A stretch of 64,000 nt of DNA, taken from Cercospora beticola. Its lineage: Eukaryota > Ascomycota > Dothideomycetes > Mycosphaerellales > Mycosphaerellaceae. Shown here piece after piece: positions 42,756 to 52,270 of this stretch. Position 1 is the first letter of the stretch. Every line of letters begins with the position of its first letter. The translations under genes and the position numbers were made by a program. Where the stretch lies: contig NC_088936.1 of assembly GCF_033473495.1 (NCBI RefSeq), positions 1,426,001 through 1,490,000 of the forward strand, read 5' to 3'. The notes under the pieces are model-generated. The model made no database searches. It saw nothing but the letters and a program-made list of their open reading frames with translations, and was not told the origin of the DNA.

Positions 42756-44831
42756 ATGGGAGGACCCCGAATTCCGAAATGCGACGAGTGTAGGCGTAGG
42801 AAGGTAAACCTCTCAGTCTCTTGCTTTCTACTGACCTTGTTTGCTGACACATTGTGACAGAAACGTTGTACGCATATGGGAGATCAGACCGCGGCCCAAT
42901 CTCTTGAAGTCTCCTCTGCAGCTGCACCTAAGCAGTCACTCATTGTGAAGCTGCCCATTGCTGTTCGTTCGAGACCAGGAAATGCTGCACACCTCGACAT
43001 GGTGAAGACGGTGCGTCCACCAGACCCTTCGACGCACCTCAGTAGCCATGTATTGGGCCCTCCTCCGCTCACTCTGCCCACTTTGAAATTGGTCAACCCC
43101 TTCTTCAGAGCTAATGCTACGCCAACGCAAAGTCAAACGGCTGCAGCGACGCAGCTAGCCGCTCGGGAGAGCTCTGGTACTGGGGTTGGTGATCTTGACG
43201 TGGTGATGCAAGATGTCGGGGTCTCTCCACAGGAAGCAAAGGCTAGTTCACAGGTCCAGGATGCACCACTTGCAGACTCAACACCAAACTCCCAGGCAGC
43301 TACAGGCACGCCGGGCCCAAGTAATAGGTCTCAACCCAAGCGAGAAGTGAAGCAGAGGGTCATCAATGCAAATTTGATCTCTGAATCTGGACCCACTTCA
43401 ACACCGACAAACGCCGTGGACTGGACTATCACAGCGCCCCAGGAAGACGCAGAACGCTTGAACCATACTCATCCGGAAGGTGCAACCGAAGCTGGTCCAA
43501 GATTCACTTGTGGTGTCTGCCACAAAGAGATAAGATCACCACTCTGGCAGGCATGCACGACATGTACACAGGTTGACTTTCACAAAGGCTGTATCCACGA
43601 AGGCCGCAGAATGCACCATCTCGACTTTCCTGGCCATAGATTCCACCAAGTCACACGAGAAACTGCAGAACACGAGGAAAATGTTGACGAGCTCATTGGT
43701 GAAGAGAGTCCGGTAAGACCTTTGAGGAGGGACTCAACCAGCGACTACGATTGTGACGAGTGTGATCAACGAATTGCAGGTCTGCGGCACTTTTGCAGTA
43801 CGTGCAAGGAAGTCGACTTCTGCGATGACCACTTCATTGCCGGCATGAAAAAACACCACGCTGAACATCCTGGGCATATCTTTGATCATCAGCCATCCTC
43901 CACTGTCAAAGGTGGCGCAGTCGACTCCAAGGCAGCTACCCCGAACGCTCATGCAGGAGCGTTTGCTCAAGATGAGCGCACTCGCAGAAGCGACACGCCC
44001 ATGGCAGGGAGTGCTGATCATGAAAATAATCTCTTCTGGTCGAATGGCAAGCCGCAACCAGGTGCCTTCACGCAGTCGCTCATTGACGCTGGGCGCAGCG
44101 GATCAGCTTCACTCGATCCAAAAACTGAATTACCAAGCTCAAGTCGAACGGGAGGCAAGACAGACACCATGACGGCACCGCCTCAGACACCGCGAGCTGC
44201 CTCGCGTGCTACTCCTCAGGGCAAGTACAGTTCGTTCGGACACGGCGAGCAAGGAGGTGCGGCGCGTACCATGAGGACCTCGGGTCGTGCACGTATCAAC
44301 GAATTGCCATCATCAGCACGGGAAAAGACTCCGCAAAAGAAGTACAATGCCGCGCATTTCTCTGCTATCACGGAGCAGTTAGCGAGAGGCGTCTCACTTT
44401 CTTCGACACAGCCGAAGACATATCCTGCAGAACGCACCACTATCGACGTGTTTGCTGAGAAGTGGCTTCGTCGCCTTCACAGCTACGTCAGAACCTGGTC
44501 TGAGACGTCTTCTGCCGTGCACGCTACGAACGGTCTACAGCTGCTATCCGACTTCCAAGTAGATGCGGCACTCAACGAGCTTCTGCCGACGCACTTTCCG
44601 GATATCACAGGGGTGGTGAACGTGCTCCGGAATAGGGACTACCTTTTCACAAACCCATTCCTTGCGGCAGCGAAGGCAAAGGAGCTTGCTCGGATGAGTG
44701 TTGGGCTTTGGAAGCGGGTGCGATATTACAAGGGGGTGGTGGGCGGATTGAGCCTGAGCACTCTGAGTATTGCGCAGCTGCAGGAGATTGATGCGTTATT
44801 GGGGAGGGCGGAGCGGCTGGGAATGGCGTGA
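42756..44831 (+). CDS. Half Zn2Cys6 motif plus two ZZ-type zinc fingers
   Basis: Exons 42756-42803 and 42861-44831 (intron GTAAAC..ACAG, 57 nt) give 672 aa. The N-terminus MGGPRIPKCDECRRRKKRCT has the first half of a fungal binuclear zinc cluster (C-x2-C-x6-C). The second Cys triplet is absent, since the protein continues into Ala/Ser-rich sequence. At about 205-260 (FTCGVCHKEIRSPLWQACTT with HHLDFPGHRF) and 285-335 (YDCDECDQRIAGLRHFCSTC with HHAEHPGHIF) there are two ZZ-type zinc fingers, each with C-x2-C, C-x2-C and paired histidines. A long polar linker and a helical C-terminal domain (about 535-670, containing FAEKWLRRLHSYVRTWSET) follow. The role is probably protein-protein recognition in the nucleus. 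No family is recognised for the whole architecture. Confidence 0.78.
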
Positions 44832-45173
44832 GAGATGAAGGGGGAATTCTGTCGTGCGCTGGAGATTCACGCCTGAGCTTTCAGTCGTCAAGAGAATGCA
44901 AAGCAGCTGGTACGTTCGAGCTGCGCATCGTGACAATTTCCTCGACAAGCACTAGGGAATCCGCGTACTACCACCGCGAGCCGATTCTGCGCGGCGCATT
45001 GACCAGCATTGAATTGAAGCCGTGAGATTTGAAGATTCTAGCAAACGGTCGTCGTGTGTCGCGTTTCCGAATGTTCTTCTCGCTTCCGCCGCGGGTTCAG
45101 GTTCTCACCGCAAACCATCGCCACAATACCACAACTGGACGTTCTCACAGCCAAGAAGCGCATACGACAGGTC
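44832..45173 (+). other. Intergenic spacer
   Basis: About 340 nt between co-oriented genes. No further feature is seen. Confidence 0.4.
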
Positions 45174-45757
45174 ATGGCTGCCACACCCGCCAAAGTGTTC
45201 GGGCCGGTACGTACTGTCTATTGCCTCCATAACTTTTGTGAAGTAATCTGAAAACGGCGCAGCAGGAATCTCGAGCCATCTTCGAGCGGAAGTGGTATCG
45301 CAAAACGAACGACCACATGGCCAAGATACCTATGTGGGATCTCATCATCATCAATTCGCGCGACGACCCGATCCTTCGCATGTTCAATTGGTGCCTAGAC
45401 GCGTTCGATCTCGTTGTCGCTTTCGAAACACAAGCCAAAGAGCTTGACTTTGTGATGGAGAAGAAACCTGGCGATCGCGATCCAGTGTATCTCGCCGGAC
45501 GGATGCGCCAGCTTGTCAACGGCATCGTGAAGATCAATGGGGAAAATCGCGGCAGGCGCACTGCGGCTCGAACTGAAGCTTTCGACAAATTGATTGACAA
45601 GATCGTTATGGGAGAGCTGCAAGGCATTTGGTGGACTGATGAGGAGTCGGTTCAGGCGCAAGTCGAGAAGGTTAACAGAAGAGTGGGAGATGTGCGTGGA
45701 ATGAAGCACCAGGGGATGCGCCATTATGGAGAGTTTCGGGATTACGCGACCTCTTGA
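45174..45757 (+). CDS. Small protein of unknown family, tandem paralog A
   Basis: Exons 45174-45206 and 45263-45757 give 175 aa. The start is MAATPAKVFGP, then a GTACGT..CAG intron, then QESRAIFERKWYRKTNDHMA. The acceptor is a NAGNAG pair (AGCAG), so the first Gln of exon 2 may be included or skipped. The protein is charged and mainly helical, with no signal peptide, membrane span or cysteine pattern. The adjacent gene at 46035 shares FGPQE...IF..KW across the same intron position and, later, QLV.GI and a G.W element near the end. The two are therefore tandem paralogs. I recognise no known family. Confidence 0.68.
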
Positions 45758-46034
45758 AACGATCTTGATGCCGCTTGGGATGTGCAGGTGAGCGGTAAAT
45801 GGACACTGGTTCATCGGAACATCCAGCACAATGGACGACGAAGTGGGAAAGCTTGAGAGGCCTTCTAATGTCTAGTGGCAGGCATGATGTGCGTAACTGC
45901 TCACCGAAGTGGGTCTCCGAGCAGGGCCTGCTGATAGGGCAATTACATGTACTTCCGCAAATGAGATAGATGCATTTGAACATCACTGAACCTGTCTTAC
46001 GTCCTTAACCACTACAAGTCAACTCGAAACGATC

Positions 46035-46510
46035 ATGGAAAACCATAAACCCGCATTCGGTCCAGTAAAGATGCTTCAATATTACCCATCATACGCCCGT
46101 ACCAGCTAACGATTCCAAAGCAAGAAACCGAAACCATCTTCAACGAGAAATGGGTCTCAAAACTCAAAGCTTACAGCTCAGAAGTCATGAGACCCGTGTT
46201 CATGGGCTCCAGCGACGTCGAGGACAAAATATTCCTCAGCATGCGCAGAGGCGTCCAGCTTGTAGTCGACTTCCGCAAAGAAGCCCGAGTCATGGAATCT
46301 GAAAGCGACGCTTCTATGGACAACACTATAGCCAAGGGCCTCGAGCAACTCGTCTCAGGGATCGAAATTACGATCAATCTCCACCTCCGGGCGCGTTGTC
46401 AGGAGTTCAAGAGCAAAAGACCAACCAGGCAGGTTCTGGACCAGATGGCGGAAATCGCAAACTTCATGAAGGAGGCCCAGACGGAAGGCTTGTGGAATTC
46501 GAATACATGA
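46035..46510 (+). CDS. Small protein of unknown family, tandem paralog B
   Basis: Exons 46035-46064 and 46121-46510 give 139 aa. The start is MENHKPAFGP, then a GTAAAG..AAAG intron containing a good GCTAAC branch site, then QETETIFNEKWVSKLKAYSS. The intron falls after the same FGP residues as in paralog A, and in the same phase. The C-terminal half (VLDQMAEIANFMKEAQTEGL) is helical. No signal peptide. The 278-nt spacing, shared orientation and shared gene structure indicate a local duplication followed by strong divergence. Confidence 0.66.
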
Positions 46511-47276
46511 GGGCTTTCTGGAAGATGAGAGTTGCACGACTGGAACGGTGCAGATTATTCCACTATTGTTCGCGACGTATAGATTGATGGATCGCTACGG
46601 TGGTGTGAGATACGAAGTCTAAGATAAGGAGCGGGCGGCGAGTTTGAGTTGGTGTGTGTGAAGAGCAGGAGTACTGGATTGAGTGTTTCGCAGCACCAGT
46701 AGCTGTATCGTTCATTGGAAGACGGTACTCAGCAAGACAGTCGTCGTGCAAAGCTTGCTTCTAGTGCTATACTGATGAGATTTGCGAACATTAACACAAA
46801 TGTTCAACAACACCATTGTTGCTGGAGTGCTGTGAACCTCACGAATCCTGTTCCCCAGATTCTTCCGGCGAATAGGTTGTCTTGCTCGCAACGTTTCTCT
46901 GCCGGACATTTTCTGCTGTGGGAGAGACCTATCTCATCATGAGCTTTTGTTCTCAGCTTGTAACATCTGGCGTTGACTGGAAGCCTGTAGTTGCTGCGTT
47001 GAGGTTTGGTATGCTGTTGTCTCAGGTTTCCATTCAATCAAGCAAACCATGTCTCGAAAGTATGGCAAACTCGAGCACACGTACATATACATTTCCTGTC
47101 AACTGAGTATCTCTTGCCATCCCAGGAGAAATCAGAAAGTGACAGAGCCATTCGATCTGCGAAATAGACAACTCCCATCAACCGCTCGCCTCCTTCAAAT
47201 CCACGCACCTGCTAAGACGACTTTCACTGATCTGCTGCTCCCGAACTACACGCCACGACGCTTAGTCGAGATAATT
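46511..47276 (+). other. Intergenic region upstream of the atypical P450
   Basis: About 770 nt. The P450 frame is open back to an ATG at 47049, but residues encoded there do not resemble a P450 N-terminus. Missing 5' exons of that gene might lie here. None was recognised. Confidence 0.4.
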
Positions 47277-48482
47277 ATGGATCCCAACAAACATCATGCT
47301 CAGGTCCATGAGATCAAGAGCCAAGTCCCCGCTGAGTGTGCGAAGATCATTGCGGGTAGGACATTCCAGGGCCAGGGTCACGACATCAAGAACAGCTTGG
47401 GCCCCTATGCTGCTCGTGCCTGTCCAAATCAACGTCTCGTGAAAGCCTTCGGCATTGAGAATTCCTTCATCGTGACTGAGAAGAAAGCCTCTGAAGATTT
47501 CCGTGAACTGGTGGAGCAGAAGATTCAAGTGAATGCACCCGAATGGATTGACTTCGCTGCAGTCGCAAGGTCTATCGCTGAAGAGCAGGTCTCTGGAGAG
47601 GGAGAGAGTCGCAATCTGTTCGAGGTCGTACAGATGCTTAGCATCAAGATGGTCAGAAAGGTCATCTGGGGTGTTGGCGAAGAGGCGGAGGGAGTTGACG
47701 ATCAATTGCGGGTCGTGGCCAAGGAAGTCAACAAGCAGTGGCTGAAGTCGAAGAAGTATGATGACGCATTCCTGGAAGCTGGAGATGGAGTCGAATTACC
47801 AGCGGCGCTGAAGCAGGCATTGATGGAGGTCTTTGATTGGGATGGTGAGGATCGCACGGCGAATCCGCTCAACTTCATCCTGCCCGGTTACGAGACCATC
47901 TGGCGCGTAGTCCTACGCTGCTTCATCGAGTTGTCTGCTCGTCACCATCCGAACAGCAGTGTCTGGGCCAATGCTTTCAAAGAATTTCTGAATAGTCCTA
48001 CACCGCAACAGCTCAAGCATCGCATGGGTGTGAATGGGGATCAAATTTCTGCCCTCATGGTCTCAAAAGAGATTCTCCGTCTCTATCCGCCAACAAGACG
48101 TGTCTATCGCCGGTTCGAGGACGAGAACGGAACAGCATACTCCATGGCAGCTGACATCGAAAGCATGCAGCGTGATGCTAGCATCTGGGAGGGCGACCCG
48201 CTGACGTTCCGTCCAGAACGCTGGATCGACATCTCTGGAGAAGATGAGAAATGGCTTCCATTCGGGGCCAAACCTTTTCGCTGTCCAGCTAAGCAGAGTT
48301 TCAACGTTTACATTCCGTTCGGAGTGTCGATGATTGCAGTACTGACAGGTGCTCTGCTCGAAGCAACAGAGAATCGTTGGGAGTATTTCGGCCAAGCGCT
48401 TCCAGATGCTGGCGTCCCGCTGGATACTGACAGAGAGGCGTACCAAGAGGCCGAGTTGCGCAAAATCAAAAGTCAGGCATAA
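47277..48482 (+). CDS. Atypical cytochrome P450
   Basis: A haem-thiolate protein of about 401 aa from the ATG at 47277 (477 aa if the in-frame ATG at 47049 is used). An I-helix-like segment LNFILPGYETIWRVV carries G-Y-E-T. The K-helix reads SKEILRLYPPTRRVYR, with ExxR. PERW is present (FRPERWIDISG). The haem loop WLPFGAKPFRCPAKQSF supplies the cysteine ligand, though it has KPF and RCPA in place of the usual FGxGxRxCxG. No N-terminal membrane anchor is visible and the protein is shorter than the usual 500 aa. Either 5' exons are missing or it is soluble. The substrate cannot be inferred. It sits among transport and oxidase genes. Confidence 0.75.
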   Translation: MDPNKHHAQVHEIKSQVPAECAKIIAGRTFQGQGHDIKNSLGPYAARACPNQRLVKAFGIENSFIVTEKKASEDFRELVEQKIQVNAPEWIDFAAVARSIAEEQVSGEGESRNLFEVVQMLSIKMVRKVIWGVGEEAEGVDDQLRVVAKEVNKQWLKSKKYDDAFLEAGDGVELPAALKQALMEVFDWDGEDRTANPLNFILPGYETIWRVVLRCFIELSARHHPNSSVWANAFKEFLNSPTPQQLKHRMGVNGDQISALMVSKEILRLYPPTRRVYRRFEDENGTAYSMAADIESMQRDASIWEGDPLTFRPERWIDISGEDEKWLPFGAKPFRCPAKQSFNVYIPFGVSMIAVLTGALLEATENRWEYFGQALPDAGVPLDTDREAYQEAELRKIKSQA

Positions 48483-48512
48483 GACGCCAGTCATGCTTGA
48501 CAGACATCGTTG

Positions 48513-49570
48513 TCACAGCGGCGCACTCCTCTTCCGGAAACTCGCCTGCATCTCAGCCAACAGCATATTTTGAATCTTCTCCAGCCTCGCATCAGCCTTC
48601 TCGTCGCTTTCTCCAGGCAATGGGGATGAATATGGCGCCTTGGCGAGGGGTGCCAGGTGCTCGAAATGCAACTTCGAAGGAGAAACTGCGGACACAATGA
48701 GAGACGTTACCAGGCAGTTGTCCAAGATGGATGACAGGTCCGGGGTTTGGAATTTGTAGTAGAATAGGTAGCAATCGATTCGTCCAATCCCGCCAGCTTT
48801 CCCAATCGTGATGGCATAGCTCGTGACTTCGCTGCTGCTTTTTGTCGAGATAGAATTCATGAGCCGATCCAGCGTTTCAGCGATGACAGCTGTGAGGCCT
48901 TCGATCTGGTAACGATGTATATCAGCATCCGTCACGTAATATTATGTGAGCGATGATTGCATCTCGACGTACGATTTCTGGCTTCAAGTACCGCCCCAAA
49001 TACTGTTCGATGGCTTGCCGTGCAGCTCCTGCGTCTCGCTTCACACAGCAATGTGCAACGTGGAATCTCCTCAAAATTTTGTCGATGGGAAGAACATCTT
49101 CGTCGATGGGATTTGTGCTCACACGCTGGTAGTGTGTGGTAGCCTTGACTTCGGCGAGGACAATCAGTCTATTCAAGACATCTTCCATCTCACGCCTCGA
49201 TTTATTTGAACCTTTGGCGTCCCGTAGGACGGAGCTGATAGCATTCCCCATCCTGCCTTCTAGCAATTGCATGGATCACGGGAGATGCTCCGCACACCTG
49301 CAGCGGTCGTGGCGTCTTACTTGCGGACGGTGTTGCTGGAATGTGGGCGCTCCCGTTCGCCTCTCTCTGCCGACAGCGACCTGCCAAGCGTCCCGGACCA
49401 AGCGTTCAAAACGTACATAGAGTGACTGTTGGTTGAGATCGTCATGCTGTGATCTGGACGAGGGAAGTCTTTCGTATTTGTTGGTGTATCCTTGTCGACA
49501 AGGGATGCCGAAGACAAGGGCCAGCGTCCAATCATGGTGTCTCTTCGGGACGAGATCATACAGCGTCATT
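48513..49570 (-). CDS. Hypothetical protein, multi-exon, 5' end uncertain
   Basis: The last two exons are well supported: about 49252-48973 and 48905-48513. They are separated by a GTACGT..CCAG intron of 67 nt and keep frame. They encode MGNAISSVLRDAKGSNKSRR through HVAHCCVKRDAGAARQAIEQ, then IEGLTAVIAETLDRLMNSIS to a C-terminal FRKRSAPL. Upstream, open frames at 49276-49569 look partly coding (LYDLVPKRHHDWTLALVFGI). Several splice combinations are possible and I could not decide the start. The protein appears helical and has no recognisable motif. Confidence 0.5.
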
Positions 49571-49782
49571 ACCAGCTGGGGACGGAGTAAGGACCGTCAG
49601 CCCGTTGCAGGTACAAAGCACTGCAGTGATCTCGCACCGCTTTCAAGATTCTTACTTTTGCTGCGCGTCCATGGCAATCGCCGCACAACACATCATTCTT
49701 GATGCGGATTGGAATAGCTTTTGATGTTTAGCACTCCTCCGGTCAACGTTTTCGAAATTTCTGCAACTCGCTCTTCGCTCCG

Positions 49783-50083
49783 TTACATATTGACACACTC
49801 TTTCGGTTTGAGATTGAGGCCGGCGATGGTGACATTAGCTAGCAGATTGCCATCCGCAGACCGACCGGTGACCTTGGCGCAGAAGTACTCGTCCCACAGC
49901 GGCAGAGCTGCCGTCTCCGACGCGGTTGTTCAAACGCAAACACCATTAATGGAAAGCAGTCCGCGACGTGATGCACCACTCCTCTCTTAGAACGATGCTG
50001 AGGCACCGGTGATTCTCACATGCAGCGGAACTACCGCCAGCCATCTGATTCGCGACCATCTTGGCCTCTTCCCATACGAGCTC
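49783..50083 (-). pseudogene. Possible fragment of a small protein gene
   Basis: Two coding-like pieces join in frame: 50083-50020 (ELVWEEAKMVANQMAGGSSA) and 49907-49783 (LPLWDEYFCAKVTGRSADGN to KPKECVNM and a stop). The intron between them has GTGAGA and GGCAG ends. No initiating exon with a start or signal peptide could be attached further upstream, and only two cysteines remain. It may be the 3' part of a real small gene or a decayed remnant. Confidence 0.25.
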
Positions 50084-50483
50084 CTGCTACGGCTGTGGTG
50101 CACACATGCCTTGGTCAACTCCAGCCTCCTTGAGTCATGCCATGGGAATGCCTCCAGTGACCCTCCTCTCTTGCGTTCATGCTCAGAGCAGCCTTCATAC
50201 ACGGACCAGAAGTGTCATCATTTTGACGACGACGACCAGGACACTTGAAGGGGAGCGGCCTCATAAAGCGGCACAGCAGTACAACAGGCAATGCTGCTGA
50301 GTGACCCGAACGTCGCCGCATGGGGCGTCGAGCATCATTCATGGTCTCCACGAGGACTTCTTCGTGCTGATAAGGACTGTCTCTGGGGTCGCGATCCTTT
50401 TTGAGCCCAATTCCCGATGCATCACCTCGTCTCATGCAACTGCCATGTTGGCCATTCAAGAGTCTGGTGCCGTACTCGAGTCA
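50084..50483. other. Intergenic region beyond the MFS exporter stop
   Basis: About 400 nt. Open frames on the minus strand show no convincing N-terminal exon for the fragment at 49783-50083. Nothing else is seen. Confidence 0.35.
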
Positions 50484-51959
50484 TCAGCCCTTGAACGGAT
50501 ATTGCTCTCGCAACCTCCGACCGATCCAGTAGAATACCAGAGGCGCCGGCATCAAAGCCGTGGCGATGAAGCCGAATACGCTCATACCCCATCCATATCC
50601 GAGTTCCTCAAACAGCTTGCTCACGAACAGAGGCACAATACCTCCGACCATGCTTCGGAGAAAGGAACCTGCCGCAAGAGCGGAAGCGGCGTTGCTCTCG
50701 TAGGCTTCGGTGTAATATGTCTGGACACTGTTGAAGATGCTGGCCTGGCTCGCGCCGAAGAATACCATGAAGACCAAAGGCACGGCCCAATGGTAGCCTT
50801 TCTCCACTGTCCAGCCGAAGCCAAATAGTGCGATGGGCAAGAAGACCGCTCCTATGTTAGCTAGAGGAAGACGATATTCCGGCTGGCCTTGATCGTCGTG
50901 TTTCTCAGACAGCCGGTCGTAGATCTTGTCAATGAATGGTATGACAATCGTAAAAGCTGTGATTGCGAAACCAAATGCAGGCGCAAGGTACGCAAGGCCG
51001 ACTTGGCTCTTGCTGAATTCGTAAGGTGGTTGTGTCCAGATGGTGTTGTAGGAAGCGTATAGCGAATACATGGTGCTGAAAATCAACGCCTGGTAAATGG
51101 ACATGATCAACACAATGGGTTGTGTTCCTAGAATCTTGACAGCACGAGTGCCGTTGCCTGCAATCTTTGCTGGGATAGACTCATTGTTGACGCCTTCGAC
51201 GCAGTATTCGATTTTGGGATCCTTCTTCTCCAGCTCCGCCTTTCGCTCCTGCAAGATCGTAATGGCCCGAGTCTCGTACATGAAGAAATACGATATGATC
51301 GTCGTCAATGCAGCAAGAATGAACATCAGCCAAGCCAGGGAACGCCAGCTCATCCTGTCGACCATGACGCCTCCCAATGCCGGGCCAAGCGATGGTGCCA
51401 AAAGGGGAGCAATCATATAAACACCCAACACCTTCGCCCTCTCGTGCGCCTCGAACATATCAGCGATCGAGCCTCCGCCATTGCCCACGCCCACAGATCC
51501 GAAGAGTCCGGACAGCGTTCTGAACACGACGAACGTCGCCACGTTCGGCGCCAACGCACATGGTATTTGCAGCACAGTAAAAGCCGCGAGGCAGATGAGA
51601 TAGATCATCCTGCGACCGAACGTCTCCGACATGGGAGCCAAGAATAGAGGTCCGACTCCAAGCATGCACACGAAGCCCGTCTGATTGAGCAGAGCGATTT
51701 GTCTTGACACGCCGAACTCTTCTGCAATCGGATTTGATGCTGGTGCAAAGATACTAGAAGCCATAGGTAGGAAGAAGGCCGTAAGAGTGATTAAAGCAAC
51801 CACGGTGTATTTCTTCGAAAGTGGCCATTCTCTCGGGTTTGCAGAATCCTTGTCGTCGAATTCGACTTTCTGGGAACGGCGTTGATTCCCGTGATTCTCA
51901 TCGCGGTGTTCTTCACGCCCAAGCAGAGGTTGTCTCTCGTCGTTGCGTGGCGGAGGCAT
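50484..51959 (-). CDS. MFS drug:H+ antiporter (DHA1, polyamine/multidrug type)
   Basis: A plasma-membrane exporter with 12 predicted helices. An intronless 491-aa protein is read from the ATG at 51959 (MPPPRNDERQPLLGREEHRD). The frame stays open further upstream, but that extension looks like leader sequence. Family marks: DSANPREWPLSKKYTVVALI before helix 1, GPLFLAPMSETFGRRMIYLI with the motif-A-like loop 2-3, and FRTLSGLFGSVGVGNGGGSI at motif C. A long central loop (NNESIPAKIAGNGTRAVKIL) follows. The C-terminal half is complete. The neighbouring GMC oxidoreductase gene lies upstream in the same direction, so shared regulation is possible. Confidence 0.88.
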   Translation of the reverse strand: MPPPRNDERQPLLGREEHRDENHGNQRRSQKVEFDDKDSANPREWPLSKKYTVVALITLTAFFLPMASSIFAPASNPIAEEFGVSRQIALLNQTGFVCMLGVGPLFLAPMSETFGRRMIYLICLAAFTVLQIPCALAPNVATFVVFRTLSGLFGSVGVGNGGGSIADMFEAHERAKVLGVYMIAPLLAPSLGPALGGVMVDRMSWRSLAWLMFILAALTTIISYFFMYETRAITILQERKAELEKKDPKIEYCVEGVNNESIPAKIAGNGTRAVKILGTQPIVLIMSIYQALIFSTMYSLYASYNTIWTQPPYEFSKSQVGLAYLAPAFGFAITAFTIVIPFIDKIYDRLSEKHDDQGQPEYRLPLANIGAVFLPIALFGFGWTVEKGYHWAVPLVFMVFFGASQASIFNSVQTYYTEAYESNAASALAAGSFLRSMVGGIVPLFVSKLFEELGYGWGMSVFGFIATALMPAPLVFYWIGRRLREQYPFKG

Positions 51960-52270
51960 GATGGTGGCGAATAACAGATGAAAGTAGAGAGCAAGAAACA
52001 GTGTGAGAGCAGGCGCCGAAGTTTTGACGCGTTGGAGGCAGGAGCATGACCAGGGCCGGACTGGAGTCCGGTGTTTGATGACGAGCGCATTACGGGATAT
52101 CAAACTCTATCACAGTTCACGCACACACGCGTCGAAGATCTGTATACATTGTTCGGGAGCTAGGCGTGACTTGTTCATTCTCATTTTCACAGGAATAACG
52201 GCACAGAATACACAGTGAACAGGAGTGAAAAATCTTGAAAATCAGAAATTGATAGACAGCTAACACGCGC
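51960..52270 (-). other. Spacer between the GMC oxidoreductase and MFS genes
   Basis: About 310 nt containing the MFS promoter and the GMC 3' end. Nothing else is seen. Confidence 0.4.
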
